Below, one piece after another: positions 33,208 to 42,450 of a stretch of 64,000 bases of DNA. The position numbers and the translations under genes were made by a program. Below the pieces are notes generated by a model. It was not told the DNA's origin and did not search any database. It saw only the letters and a program-made list of their open reading frames with translations. The first letter of the stretch is position 1. Each line of letters opens with the position of its first letter. Source of the DNA: Actinoplanes lutulentus (lineage in GTDB: Bacteria > Actinomycetota > Actinomycetes > Mycobacteriales > Micromonosporaceae). The stretch lies in assembly GCF_003259845.1 (NCBI RefSeq), contig NZ_QLMJ01000013.1, forward strand, positions 124,001 through 188,000. Reading direction: 5' to 3'.

Positions 33208-34059
33208 TCACTTTCGGTTACCGAAAAGACCCTCGGGTGGTGGTGGTGAGGGGACCGCGGATGCGTCAGGTACCGGCGCGACTCCGCCGGTGAAGCGATC
33301 GAGATCGGTCTCCACCCGCCCGGGGAACCAGTCGCCGGCCGCTCGCCGGGTCAGCTCGGCCAGTGGCGGCGGTGTCCGGCCGGCGAGCACCACGAGATTG
33401 CCGAACCGGCGGCCGCGCAGCACTCCGGCGTCGGCGATCAGGCAGGCTTCCGGCAGCGAGGCGCGGATCGTGGCGACCTGGCTGCGGGCGTACTTCAGCG
33501 GCGGGCCGTCGGCCACGTTCGCGATCAGCCAGCCGGTCGGGTCGAGGACCCGGGCGACCTGCTGGGCGAACTCGGCGGAGGCCAGGTGCGCGGGGGTGCG
33601 GGCGCCGGCGAAGACGTCCAGGATCACCACGTCGTACCCGGCGTCGCGCATGCCTTCGACGGCGGCGCGGGCGTCGGCTACGCGTACCCGGATGTTGCCT
33701 GAAGCGGGCAGTGGGAGTGCCTCGCGCACCAGCTCGACCAGCGGTCCGTCGATCTCGACCACCCGCTGAGCGGAACCGGGCCGGGTGGCCGCGATGTACC
33801 GCGGCAGCGTCAGCGCGCCGCCGCCGAGATGCAAGGCGCGCAGCGGCTTGCCCGCCGGCGCGACCAGATCGATCGCCGAAGCCATCCGGCGCACGTACTC
33901 GAACTGCAGGTACGTGGGGTCGGCGAGGTCGACGTGGGACTGCGGCGCGCCGTCCAGCATCAGGGTGAAGGCGGTGTCCCGGTCGGGATCGGGCACCAGC
34001 TCGGCGATCCCGGACGCGACCGTCTCGACGCGTCGCCGGGACGCCTTGCGCTGTGCCAT
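33208..34059 (-). CDS. Spermidine synthase-like (Rossmann methyltransferase-fold) protein
   Basis: This 283-residue protein has the class-I Rossmann fold of polyamine aminopropyltransferases: ALHLGGGALTLPRYIAATRP (motif I), VVEIDGPLVELVREAL and ILDVFAGARTPAHL. The catalytic aminopropyltransferase Asp and the gate loop differ from true spermidine synthases, so the substrate is uncertain. Many actinobacterial relatives are labelled fused-MFS or spermidine-synthase-like. The Pro-rich C-terminus is probably disordered. Confidence 0.82.
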   Translation of the reverse strand: MAQRKASRRRVETVASGIAELVPDPDRDTAFTLMLDGAPQSHVDLADPTYLQFEYVRRMASAIDLVAPAGKPLRALHLGGGALTLPRYIAATRPGSAQRVVEIDGPLVELVREALPLPASGNIRVRVADARAAVEGMRDAGYDVVILDVFAGARTPAHLASAEFAQQVARVLDPTGWLIANVADGPPLKYARSQVATIRASLPEACLIADAGVLRGRRFGNLVVLAGRTPPPLAELTRRAAGDWFPGRVETDLDRFTGGVAPVPDASAVPSPPPPEGLFGNRK

Positions 34060-34141
34060 CGGGCAAGTATGTCCGGAGCAAATCGGTAGCGCGCTGCAGG
34101 GAACCCAACGATCACTCGGGAAACTTCCGACCTATGCCCCC

Positions 34142-35689
34142 GTGAGCGCATCAGAGCAGACGATGACCCGGCGCGGTGTCCTGGGTGTTGCGGCAGCCGC
34201 AGGCGTGGCCGTGGCTCTTCCCAGCACCGCTGCCGCAGCGGCCACCGCCTCCTCGGCGGCTTCTTTTCTCCCCGACGACCAGCTCCTGCACCTGTTGCGT
34301 CGGGCCACGTTCGGTACCAGCCCGTCGTCGATCACGGAGATCCGCAAGCTGGGCGCGAAAGCCTGGCTGGAGCGGCAGCTCGCGCCCGCCTCGATCCCCG
34401 ACAAGGTGACCGACGGCGTGCTGGCCCGGCTGCCGCTGGCCGGGCTCGGCATCGCCGAGATCCGCGGTCAGGTCACCTCCGGCAAGCTCAAGCAGTACAG
34501 CTGGGACCCGATGTGGCAGCTCGGTTTCGCCGCGACGGCCCGGGCGATCTGGAGCGAGCGCCAGCTGTTCGAGGTGATGGTGGATTTCTGGAGCAACCAC
34601 CTGAACGTCACCTGCCCGTCCGGCGACGTCTGGGACAGCCGGATCGATTACGACCGCAACGTCATCCGCAAGTTCGCGCTCGGGACGTTCGCCGACATGC
34701 TCAAGGCGTCCGCCCGGCACCCGGCGATGCTGACGTACCTGGACAACCGGTTCTCCACGAAGGCGGCGCCGAACGAGAACTACGGCCGTGAGCTGCTGGA
34801 ACTGCACACCGTGGGTCTTGCGTACGCCGAATCGGACGTCAAGGACGCGGCACGTCTGCTCACCGGACTGACCGTGGACAACACGACCGGCCGGTACCGG
34901 TACGACGCCGCCGGCCACGCCACCGGGGCGGTACGCGTCCTCGCCTTCCAGCACGCCAACACCACCCCGGCCGGCGGCGAGGCGGCCGCGCTGAGCTTCC
35001 TCGATTACCTGGCGCTGCACCCGGTCACGGCCCGCCGGATCGTCACGAAGCTTTGCATCCGCTTCGTCGCCGACGAGCCACCGGCCGACCTGATCACCGC
35101 GCTGGTCAAGGTGTATCTCGACAACAAGTCGGCGATCGCGCCGGTGCTGCGGGCGCTGTTCGGCTCGGCCCAGTTCGCGGCGTCGATCGGCGCGAAGACG
35201 CGTACGCCGATGGAGGACCTGGCCGCGACCGTACGCACCCTCGGGTACGGCCCGGCGCCCAGCGGCACCAAGTTCCTGGAGAGCCTGTACTGGATGGCCC
35301 GGGAAGCCGGGCACGCGCCGCTGGGCTGGGCCCCGCCGAACGGGTACCCGGACGTGGCGGCGGCCTGGGCGTCCCCGTCCGGCCTGCTGGTTCGGTGGAA
35401 CTTCCACCTCTCCATCGCGGCCGGCTGGTGGCCGGACACGCTGGTCCGGCCGGCGAACCTCGCGACCGGGATGGTCGGTCCGCTGCCGGCCACGTATGGG
35501 GCGTTGATCACAGCGCTCGGCGTGCGGCTGACCGGGATGGAGCCACCGGCTAAGCACGTGGCCGCGCTCGCCGAGTTCTATGGCAAGACCCCGGCCTCGC
35601 CGTTGAAAGCCACCGATCCGGCGGCCGGCTGGATGTTCCCGTACCTGATGGGGATGTTGTTGAACTCCCCGTCCTTCGCGCTGAGGTGA
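34142..35689 (+). CDS. Tat-exported DUF1800 protein
   Basis: This 515-residue protein has a twin-arginine signal (MTRRGVLGVAAAAGVAVALP) and the DUF1800 body (LLRRATFGTSPSS, WLERQLAP, MVDFWSNHLNV, ENYGRELLELHTVG). GTG 34142 is chosen, with an inner ATG at 34163 that would also keep the Tat motif. DUF1800 genes are typically paired with DUF1501 and encoded as an operon, as here (the next gene starts 2 nt beyond its stop). The exported pair has no known activity; cellulose or envelope roles have been suggested elsewhere. Confidence 0.9.
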   Translation: MSASEQTMTRRGVLGVAAAAGVAVALPSTAAAAATASSAASFLPDDQLLHLLRRATFGTSPSSITEIRKLGAKAWLERQLAPASIPDKVTDGVLARLPLAGLGIAEIRGQVTSGKLKQYSWDPMWQLGFAATARAIWSERQLFEVMVDFWSNHLNVTCPSGDVWDSRIDYDRNVIRKFALGTFADMLKASARHPAMLTYLDNRFSTKAAPNENYGRELLELHTVGLAYAESDVKDAARLLTGLTVDNTTGRYRYDAAGHATGAVRVLAFQHANTTPAGGEAAALSFLDYLALHPVTARRIVTKLCIRFVADEPPADLITALVKVYLDNKSAIAPVLRALFGSAQFAASIGAKTRTPMEDLAATVRTLGYGPAPSGTKFLESLYWMAREAGHAPLGWAPPNGYPDVAAAWASPSGLLVRWNFHLSIAAGWWPDTLVRPANLATGMVGPLPATYGALITALGVRLTGMEPPAKHVAALAEFYGKTPASPLKATDPAAGWMFPYLMGMLLNSPSFALR

Positions 35690-35691
35690 AA

Positions 35692-36957
35692 ATGACGACG
35701 CTTTCCTGCTGTGACGATGCGCGCGCTGCCACCGTCTCCCGGCGCCGGCTGCTCGCCACCGGCGCCGCGGGAGCGTTCGCCGGGCTGGCCGGCTCGCAGC
35801 TGGACACCGGGCTCGCCTTCGCGGCCGACCCGGCGTACTCCGGTGACGTGCTGGTGCTGCTCTCGCTGCGGGGCGGTTTCGACGGGCTCTCCGCGGTGGT
35901 GCCGCACGGTGACGCCGCCTATTACACGGCGCGGCCCGGCATCGGCGTACCGAAGGCGCAGCTCATCGGGGGTGACTCGTTCTTCGGGCTGAACCCGGGG
36001 CTCGCGCCGCTGCTGCCGTACTGGACGGGCGGGCAGCTCGCCGCGGTGCAGGCGGTCGGGCAGCCGGCGCCGAACCGGTCGCACTTCTCGGCCATGGAGG
36101 AGCTGGAGCGGGCCGCCCCGGGCACCTCGATCCGGACCGGCTGGCTGAACCGGATGCTCGGCTCGCTCGGTACGTCCGACGTGTTCAACGCGGTCGCGAT
36201 GGGCACCGCGATGCCGGCCCGGGTGCTGGCCGGCCCGGCCGGATATCTCGGCATCACCTCGGTCGACAAGACCCAGCTCAACGGCGACCAGGCGGACCGG
36301 CCGATCGCGGCGACGATGGCGGCCCTGTACGAGGGCGCCCCGGCCGCGCTAGAGCGGACCACGTCGCAGCTGACCGGCGCGCTCGCACAGGCCGCGAAGC
36401 TGCGGGCCGCCGGGTACGCCCCGGCGAACGGCGCGGTCTATCCCGCCACCGAGCTCGGCGGCGCGCTGCGTGACGTGGCCCGGCTGATCAAGTCGGGGGT
36501 CGGGCTGATGAGCGCCACTGTCGACTCCGGTGACTGGGACATGCACGAGAACCTCGGTGTCGCGACACCCGGCAAGCGGATGTTCGACCAGCTCAAGGCG
36601 TTCGCCACGGCGCTCGCCGCGTTCGCCGCCGATCTGGGGCCGGACGGCCTGCGCCGGGTCACCGTGGTCACGATCAGCGAGTTCGGGCGCCGGGTAACCC
36701 AGAACGGCTCGGGCGGCCTCGACCACGGTTATGGCAACGCGATGTTCGTGCTGGGCGGCGGCGTACGCGGCGGCAAGGTCTACGGGCGGTGGCCCGGCCT
36801 GACCGCGGCCGACCTGCGGGACGGCGATCTGGCGGTGACCACCGATTACCGGGCGGTGATCGGCGAGATCCTGCGGGCCCGATGCGGCGTCGGAGACCTG
36901 GCTTCAGTGTTCCCCGGAGTGACCACGTCATCACTGGGGGTTACTACGAGCAGATAA
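35692..36957 (+). CDS. Tat-exported DUF1501 protein
   Basis: This 421-residue protein has a Tat signal (SRRRLLATGAAGAFAGLAGS) and a sulfatase/phosphatase-like DUF1501 fold (VLVLLSLRGGFDGLSAVVPHG, NRSHFSAMEELE, VTISEFGRRVTQN, DHGYGNAMFVLGGGV). ATG 35692 is favoured: GAGG at 35683-35686 is 5 nt upstream. A GTG at 35686 would overlap the DUF1800 stop. The pairing with DUF1800 is conserved across bacteria. Confidence 0.9.
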   Translation: MTTLSCCDDARAATVSRRRLLATGAAGAFAGLAGSQLDTGLAFAADPAYSGDVLVLLSLRGGFDGLSAVVPHGDAAYYTARPGIGVPKAQLIGGDSFFGLNPGLAPLLPYWTGGQLAAVQAVGQPAPNRSHFSAMEELERAAPGTSIRTGWLNRMLGSLGTSDVFNAVAMGTAMPARVLAGPAGYLGITSVDKTQLNGDQADRPIAATMAALYEGAPAALERTTSQLTGALAQAAKLRAAGYAPANGAVYPATELGGALRDVARLIKSGVGLMSATVDSGDWDMHENLGVATPGKRMFDQLKAFATALAAFAADLGPDGLRRVTVVTISEFGRRVTQNGSGGLDHGYGNAMFVLGGGVRGGKVYGRWPGLTAADLRDGDLAVTTDYRAVIGEILRARCGVGDLASVFPGVTTSSLGVTTSR

Positions 36958-37032
36958 AAGCGGCAAAAACACCATCCGGTTCATGAGGTGCGCTTCACAC
37001 TGAAACGCAGCATCACGACCACGGAGGTGACG

Positions 37033-37404
37033 GTGTCGAGCAACGTGCTTGCCGAGATCATGGGCCAGCGGCGGCCACCGGGGCCGCCGCCGGTCAGAGA
37101 GATGCCCGGAATCCTGGCCGCCGCGCGGCGCAGCGCCGGCCCGCCGCTGCGGATCCGCCGGCACATCTCCGACGAGGGCCCGCCGTTCTGGCGGTGGGAC
37201 TGCGGCGGCTGCGGGGAGTACGGCGGCGGACGGCATCACGAGGATGCCCTGGCCCGGGCGCACCGGCACTGCCGGGAGCACCCGGCACACGGGTCGTCCC
37301 TGCTGCCGCCGGCTCGATGCCGGCAGCCGGATACGTTCCTGCCACTGCACCCGATGCTGTACGCCGTGGACGACGACCCGCCGCCGCAGCCCCTGTCGAT
37401 CTAA
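37033..37404 (+). CDS. Small hypothetical protein with a Cys/His cluster
   Basis: This 123-residue protein has a Pro- and Arg-rich first half, then WDCGGCGEYGGG...ARAHRHCREH, a CxxC with downstream His/Cys that could hold zinc. GTG 37033 follows GGAGGTGA at an ideal 3-7 nt spacing. The family is not recognised. It overlaps the antisense antitoxin-like gene by 4 nt at its end. Confidence 0.65.
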   Translation: MSSNVLAEIMGQRRPPGPPPVREMPGILAAARRSAGPPLRIRRHISDEGPPFWRWDCGGCGEYGGGRHHEDALARAHRHCREHPAHGSSLLPPARCRQPDTFLPLHPMLYAVDDDPPPQPLSI

Positions 37405-37571
37405 CGAGTCGGACCGGTGCGCTTCTTGATCTCCTCGACGCCTTTGTCGATCTTCGAGGAGTGCTTGTGGCCGGTGCGCCGGTCCACCTCGTCGCCGATC
37501 TTGTCGAGTGCCGCGTCGACCTTGTCCTCGTGCTTGTCGATCATCGCCTTGGCCTTGTCCAGGAAACTCAT
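37401..37571 (-). CDS. Small antitoxin-like protein (MT0933/PF14013-like)
   Basis: This 56-residue Lys/Asp-rich helical protein (MSFLDKAKAMIDKHEDKVDA..., KIDKGVEEIKKRTG) resembles the Rv0909-type MT0933 antitoxin family. No toxin gene of the usual partner type lies adjacent. It overlaps the malQ stop by ATGA, so its expression is translationally coupled to malQ. Identity comes from the composition and N-terminal pattern. Confidence 0.8.
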   Translation of the reverse strand: MSFLDKAKAMIDKHEDKVDAALDKIGDEVDRRTGHKHSSKIDKGVEEIKKRTGPTR

Positions 37572-39481
37572 GGCTTCTTCTTACCCAGAATCGCCGCGAC
37601 CTCCCTGAACAATGGCTGTGTGATTACCTCGGCGAGGTCAGGGCCGAGCGGGATCCGCCAGTTCGGGTACTCGTCATAGGTGCCCGGCAGGTTCGGCTGA
37701 CGGCTCTCCATCAGGACGTCGTGCAGCGAGGCGGTGACGAACCGGCACGGTGTGCGGGCCAGGAAGCGGTGCATGGCGAGAACGGTCTGCTCGGCGGTCG
37801 CGTCGTCGTCGAGCAGACCTTCGGTCTTCAGCAGGCCGAGCAGTTCGGCACGATCCTTGCGCCAGTTCGCCTCCTCCTGCTCGACCGAACCGGCCAGCTG
37901 GCCCAGCTCCGCGCGTACCCTCACCTGCTCGCCGGCCAGGAAGCCGGCGGCGGTCGGCAGGTCGTGGGTGGAGATGGTGGCGAGCGCGTTGCGCGGATAT
38001 CCGGCCGCCGGGCGGTAATCGCCGTCGTCGTCGCGGGTGAACCAGAGCACCGCCGAGCCGAGCATGTTCGTCCGCTCCAGACCCTCGGTCACCTCCGGCA
38101 GGACCGTGCCGAGGTCCTCGCCGATCACCACGGCGCCGGCCCGGTGCGCTTCCAGGGCGAGGATGCCGAGCATTGCCTCCGGGTCGTACCGGACATAGGT
38201 CCCCTCGGTCGCACCGAGGCCCGGCGGCACCCACCAGAGACGCCAGAGCCCGGCCACGTGGTCGACCCGCAGCCCGCCGGCGCGCCGGAAGATCCGTTCC
38301 AGCATGTCCCGGTAGGCCGCGTACCCGGTCTCGACCAGCCGGTCCGGTCGCCAGGCCGCCAGACCCCAGTCCTGGCCCAGCTGGTTGAACGCGTCCGGCG
38401 GGGCGCCCGCGCGCACGCCCGGCGCCAGCACGTCCTGGAGCAGCCAGCCGTCGGCGCCGCCCGGATCGATGCCCACGGCCAGGTCGTGCACGATGCCCAC
38501 CGGCATGCCCGAGGCCGCCTCGCGTGCCGCGGCCAGCTGCTCCTCGACCAGGTGCTGCACCCAGGCGTGGAACGAGATCCGATCCGAGGCGTACGCGAGA
38601 ACGGCGGGCGAGTCCGGCCGGCGCAGTTCGTCCGGCCACGTCCGCCAGTCCGGCCCGTGCTCCTCGGCGAGCGCGCAGAACCGCGCGAAGTCGGTCAGCC
38701 CCGGGTCCCGATCCAGGTCGACCGGCCCGGCCAGCGGCCAGAGCAGCTCCAGAGCGGCCAGTTTCGCCGCCCAGACCACGTCGTAATCGATCAGAGAGTC
38801 GGCGGTCGGCCCCGGCCGCAGCGCGTCCACCCGGGCCCGCAGCTCCACGTCCGCCCGCCGGTACGCGTCAACGTCCGAAACCCGCAGGTAGATCGGGTTG
38901 GCGAACCGCCGGCTCGACGGCGAGTACGGCGAAGCCGGCACCGGATGCGTCGGCGTGATCGCGTGCAGCGGGTTGAGCAGGATCAGCCCGGCCCCGGCCG
39001 ACCCGGCGACGAAGGTCCGCAGGTCGCCGAGGTCGCCCATGCCCCAGGAGTCCGCCGAGTGCAGCGTGTACAGCTGCAGCATCCAGCCCCAGGTCTCCGG
39101 TGGCTCGGCCAGCTCGTCCGGCACCACCACGAGAGTGATGTCCTGGCCGGCGCAGCGCAGCCGGTGCCAGCCCAGCGGCAGATTCTCCAGCTTCGCCACG
39201 GTGAGGGTGCCGCCGTCCTCCAGCGTGACCTCCCCGGGTTCGGTGAGCGGGCGGCTGTCACCGAGGCGAAGCACGATCGTGGCGGGCAGGCGCTGCCCGT
39301 CGCGCCGGAGAACCTCGGCGAGCGCCGCACGGACGGCTGACGGTGTGCTCGCGTCCACCCCGAGCAGGCCCAGCACACCGATCACCGACTCCGGGGAGAC
39401 CTCGGTTCGTTTGCGCCGCCAGTCCTCGTACCACGTCGATACCCCGTGCGCCTCGGCCAGCGCCACCAGATCCGCATCCAT
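37568..39481 (-). CDS. malQ: 4-alpha-glucanotransferase (amylomaltase, MalQ, GH77)
   Basis: This 637-residue GH77 enzyme transfers alpha-1,4-glucan segments between maltodextrins in glycogen and maltose metabolism. Catalytic blocks are RVDHVAGLWRLW (nucleophile Asp), GEDLGTVLPEV (acid/base Glu), and STHDLPTAAGFLAG (second Asp). I chose ATG 39481: GGAAGGAA is 7-8 nt upstream, and the 30-nt longer reading lacks a ribosome binding site. The extended N-terminal segment (VALAEAHGVSTWYEDW) is typical of actinobacterial MalQ. Downstream the antitoxin-like gene is coupled. Confidence 0.92.
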   Translation of the reverse strand: MDADLVALAEAHGVSTWYEDWRRKRTEVSPESVIGVLGLLGVDASTPSAVRAALAEVLRRDGQRLPATIVLRLGDSRPLTEPGEVTLEDGGTLTVAKLENLPLGWHRLRCAGQDITLVVVPDELAEPPETWGWMLQLYTLHSADSWGMGDLGDLRTFVAGSAGAGLILLNPLHAITPTHPVPASPYSPSSRRFANPIYLRVSDVDAYRRADVELRARVDALRPGPTADSLIDYDVVWAAKLAALELLWPLAGPVDLDRDPGLTDFARFCALAEEHGPDWRTWPDELRRPDSPAVLAYASDRISFHAWVQHLVEEQLAAAREAASGMPVGIVHDLAVGIDPGGADGWLLQDVLAPGVRAGAPPDAFNQLGQDWGLAAWRPDRLVETGYAAYRDMLERIFRRAGGLRVDHVAGLWRLWWVPPGLGATEGTYVRYDPEAMLGILALEAHRAGAVVIGEDLGTVLPEVTEGLERTNMLGSAVLWFTRDDDGDYRPAAGYPRNALATISTHDLPTAAGFLAGEQVRVRAELGQLAGSVEQEEANWRKDRAELLGLLKTEGLLDDDATAEQTVLAMHRFLARTPCRFVTASLHDVLMESRQPNLPGTYDEYPNWRIPLGPDLAEVITQPLFREVAAILGKKKP

Positions 39482-39544
39482 CGCAGGTTCCTTCCTTAGG
39501 TACCGCTCCATTACCCGTTGCGCTCATCGGTCAGCATTGAGTAC

Positions 39545-39796
39545 ATGGCTCATCTGGTGAAGTGGTGGTCACGTGCAGCTGCTGCCGTGACCGGCGCCGT
39601 GCTCGCCCTGGTAATCCCGGCTCATGCCTGGGCGGCGAGCAACGGCGTGGCAGACCTGGCCGTGGAAGCGGCCCGGCGACGATCCCGAGGCGGGTTTGGC
39701 GTTTTCGGCGTATTTGGGTTGCTCTGTTGTCTGTTCGTGGTCGGTGCGGTCATATTGGCGATAGTGTTGATTTCCCGAAACCGTAAGCGTCGCTGA
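39545..39796 (+). CDS. Small exported/membrane protein
   Basis: This 83-residue protein has a signal-like hydrophobic N-terminus (AAAAVTGAVLALVIPAHAWA, ending in a possible AxA cleavage site) and a C-terminal membrane helix (LLCCLFVVGAVILAIVLI) capped by RNRKRR. ATG 39545 is divergent from malQ. No family recognised. Confidence 0.65.
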   Translation: MAHLVKWWSRAAAAVTGAVLALVIPAHAWAASNGVADLAVEAARRRSRGGFGVFGVFGLLCCLFVVGAVILAIVLISRNRKRR

Positions 39797-39821
39797 CGGA
39801 TCCGGCCCTAGCGTTGGAAGT

Positions 39822-41084
39822 ATGCGGTTTCGGGTCGGGTCGTTTCGTTCGTTCACGTTGGCCGGTGGGATCGCCGCGGTGCTCTGTGTGCCGCCGGCCG
39901 TCTCGGTGGCGGCCATCGGTGGCTCCGCCGACGTCGTGATCTCCCAGGGGCGCCCGGCGCTGGCCTCGTCGGCCGCCTCGGTCGCCTGGACGGCCTCCGC
40001 CGTCGCTGACGGCGACGGGCGGAGCCGGTGGACCAGCGGCGCGGGTGTGGGCACCCAGTGGGTCCAGATCGATCTGGGCGCCGCGCAAGAGGTCCGTCGT
40101 GTCCGGCTGAGCTGGGCCAAGGTGTACGCGAAGGCGTACCGCCTGCAGCTCTCCGACAACGGCTCGGTGTGGAAGGACCTCTATCGCACCGGGGCCGGCA
40201 ACGGCGGCACCGACGACGTCTTCAGCCTGCACGGCTCCGGGCGCTTCCTGCGGCTGCTCGCCACCCAGCGGTCCGTCGAGTCCGGCGGGTACTCGCTGTG
40301 GGAGATGCGGGCTTACGGGCCGGGTCCGTCCGGTCCGGTCACCGAGAGCGGGCGCCGGCCGTCCGCGGCGGTGCCGGGCGCGGCCGCCGGGCTGAGTGCC
40401 GCGCAGAAGAAGGAGACCGCCCTCAAGCTGGTCGCCAGCGCGGAGAACTCGACACTGAACTGGCGCGCCTCGTACGGATACATCGAGGACATCGGTGACG
40501 GCCGTGGATACACCGGCGGGCTGGTCGGGTTCACCTCCGGCACCGCGGACATGCTCGGTGTGGTCGCCGAGTACACCCGGCGCAAGCCGTCGAACAAGCT
40601 CGCCCGTTACCTGCCGGCGCTGCGCTCGGTGAACGGCTCGGACTCGCACAGCGGCCTCGGTTCCGGGTTCACCAAGGCCTGGAAGGCATCGGCCACCGAC
40701 TCGGTCTTCCGCGGCGTTCAGGAGGACGCCCGGGACCGGACCTACTTCGACCCGGCGGTGCGGCTCGCGCAGACCGACGGGCTGCGGGCGCTCGGGCAGT
40801 TCGCGTACTACGACGCCGCGGTGATGCACGGCCCGGACGGGATGCGGTCGATCCGCAGCCGGGCGGCCCGGTCCGCACGGACCCCGGCGCAGGGTGGCGA
40901 CGAGATCGCCTATCTCACGGCGTTCCTGAACGCACGGAGCGCCGAGATGCGTACCGAGGAGGCCCACAGTGACCTCGGCCGGGTGGAGACCGCCCAGCGG
41001 GTGTTCCTGCGGGCCAGCAACCTCGACCTCACCACGCCGCTGACCTGGCGGGTGTACGGGGACCGGTACACCCTCGATCGGTGA
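39822..41084 (+). CDS. Secreted GH46 chitosanase with N-terminal F5/8-type (CBM32-like) domain
   Basis: This 420-residue enzyme hydrolyses chitosan. After a signal peptide (about 1-31) comes a discoidin-type carbohydrate-binding domain (about 38-165, ending YSLWEMRAYG), then the GH46 domain (about 195-420). The catalytic pair is Glu208 (SAENS) and Asp226 (EDIGDGRGYTGG), 18 residues apart exactly as Glu22/Asp40 of the Streptomyces enzyme. The ATG at 39822 follows TAGCGT by 7 nt, so leaderless mRNA is likely. It converges on a GH16 gene. Confidence 0.93.
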   Translation: MRFRVGSFRSFTLAGGIAAVLCVPPAVSVAAIGGSADVVISQGRPALASSAASVAWTASAVADGDGRSRWTSGAGVGTQWVQIDLGAAQEVRRVRLSWAKVYAKAYRLQLSDNGSVWKDLYRTGAGNGGTDDVFSLHGSGRFLRLLATQRSVESGGYSLWEMRAYGPGPSGPVTESGRRPSAAVPGAAAGLSAAQKKETALKLVASAENSTLNWRASYGYIEDIGDGRGYTGGLVGFTSGTADMLGVVAEYTRRKPSNKLARYLPALRSVNGSDSHSGLGSGFTKAWKASATDSVFRGVQEDARDRTYFDPAVRLAQTDGLRALGQFAYYDAAVMHGPDGMRSIRSRAARSARTPAQGGDEIAYLTAFLNARSAEMRTEEAHSDLGRVETAQRVFLRASNLDLTTPLTWRVYGDRYTLDR

Positions 41085-41105
41085 CCGATCCCCGCCGGAA
41101 GCGAA

Positions 41106-42341
41106 CTACGCCCGGGTCCACTTCTGGTTGGTGCCGCCGCCGCAGTCCCAGAGCTGGAGCTGGGCGCCATTCCCGGCGTTCCAGTCCTTGATGTCGACGC
41201 ACCGGTTCGCGGAGACGTTCACCAGGTCACCCGCGGCCGACAGGGTGAACCGCTGCACCGGGTTGCCGTTGCAGGTGACCAGCTGGATCGGGGTGCCGTT
41301 CGCGAGCGCCCCGCCGGCCGGGTCGAAGCACTTGCCCAGGGCGCGCAGGGTGCCGTCGGCGGCGAAGGTCCAGCGCTGAGCGGTGGAGCCGTTGCAGTCC
41401 CACATCTGGATGCGGGTGCCGTCGGCGCTGTTGCCGTTCGGGATGTCGATGCAGCGTCCGCTGAAGGTGCTCTTCAGCGCCGAGCCGGTCGCGGTGTCCT
41501 CGTTCCACGCCGAGGCGCGGACGTAATCGACGAGCATCGTCTGCGGGAACGAGGTGCTGGCGTCCGGGCTGCCCGGCCAGTTGCCGCCGACCGCGACGTT
41601 CAGGATCAGGAAGAACGGGTGGTCGAAGACCCACTGGCGGCCGCCGAGCGTGGCCGGGGTGACCCGGTGGTACTCGACGCCGTCGAGGAACCAGACGATC
41701 AGATTCGGAGACCATTCCACCGCGTACGTGTGGAAGGCGTCGCCGAGCGGAGCGCCGAGGGTACGGCTACCGCTGATCGCGCTGCCGCCGGAGTAACCGG
41801 GGCCGTGGACCGTGCCGTACAGGGTGTTCGGCTCCTTGCCGACGTTCTCCATGATGTCGATCTCGCCGGACTGCGGCCAGCCGACGCTGCCGAGGTTGTC
41901 GCCGAGCATCCAGAACGCCGGCCAGATGCCCTGGCCCTTGGGCACCTTGATGCTGGCCTCGAACCGGCCGTACTTCTGGGTGAACTTGCCCGAGGTCAGC
42001 AGCCGGCCGGAGGTGTACTGGCAGGTGCCGTACCAGCACTGGTAATTCGCCGGGTTCTCCTTGCGAGCGGTGATCGCGAGGCGTCCGGCGCCGTCCTGGC
42101 GGACGTTGTTCGTCGAGTTCGTGTAGTACTGCAGCTCGCTGTTGCCGAACCCGCCGCCGCCGACGTCGAAGTTCCACTTCGAGCCGTCGACCGCCGCACC
42201 GGCCGCGCCGTTGAACTCGTCGGACCAGGTGACCGGTCCGATCGCGGCGTCGGCGGTGTCACCGCGGGAGGCGAGGGTCAGCGTGGTGGCGAGCGTTGTC
42301 GCGATCACCGCCGCACTGAGAAGTATCCGTAACCTGCGCAT
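41106..42341 (-). CDS. Secreted GH16 beta-1,3-glucanase (laminarinase) with ricin-type CBM13
   Basis: This 411-residue enzyme has a signal peptide (about 1-32), a GH16 domain (about 35-278) with the active-site motif GEIDIMEN (Glu160, Asp162, Glu165) and ricin B-lectin repeats (about 285-411) showing QxW-like motifs (RIQMWDC, QLQLWDC). It would cleave beta-1,3-glucan of fungal or plant cell walls outside the cell. GGAGGATCCCCC precedes the ATG. An inverted repeat lies upstream of its promoter. Confidence 0.93.
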   Translation of the reverse strand: MRRLRILLSAAVIATTLATTLTLASRGDTADAAIGPVTWSDEFNGAAGAAVDGSKWNFDVGGGGFGNSELQYYTNSTNNVRQDGAGRLAITARKENPANYQCWYGTCQYTSGRLLTSGKFTQKYGRFEASIKVPKGQGIWPAFWMLGDNLGSVGWPQSGEIDIMENVGKEPNTLYGTVHGPGYSGGSAISGSRTLGAPLGDAFHTYAVEWSPNLIVWFLDGVEYHRVTPATLGGRQWVFDHPFFLILNVAVGGNWPGSPDASTSFPQTMLVDYVRASAWNEDTATGSALKSTFSGRCIDIPNGNSADGTRIQMWDCNGSTAQRWTFAADGTLRALGKCFDPAGGALANGTPIQLVTCNGNPVQRFTLSAAGDLVNVSANRCVDIKDWNAGNGAQLQLWDCGGGTNQKWTRA

Positions 42342-42379
42342 GGGGGATCCTCCGGGGGAGAGGGAAGCCGTTACTCCAA

Positions 42380-42401
42380 ACAGTCTTTAAAAATTGACTG
42401 T
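42380..42401 (-). promoter_or_regulatory. Inverted repeat upstream of the GH16 gene
   Basis: ACAGTC-TTTAAAAATT-GACTGT, 6-bp arms with a 10-bp AT-rich spacer. On the minus strand TTGACC (42412-42407) and a -10 such as TTAAAG or AAAGAC overlap the repeat, so bound protein would block the promoter. Candidate operator for the GH16 gene. Confidence 0.45.
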
Positions 42402-42450
42402 CATCGGTCAATGGAGACGGGTTCCGGAACCACCGGATAACAGGAATTTC

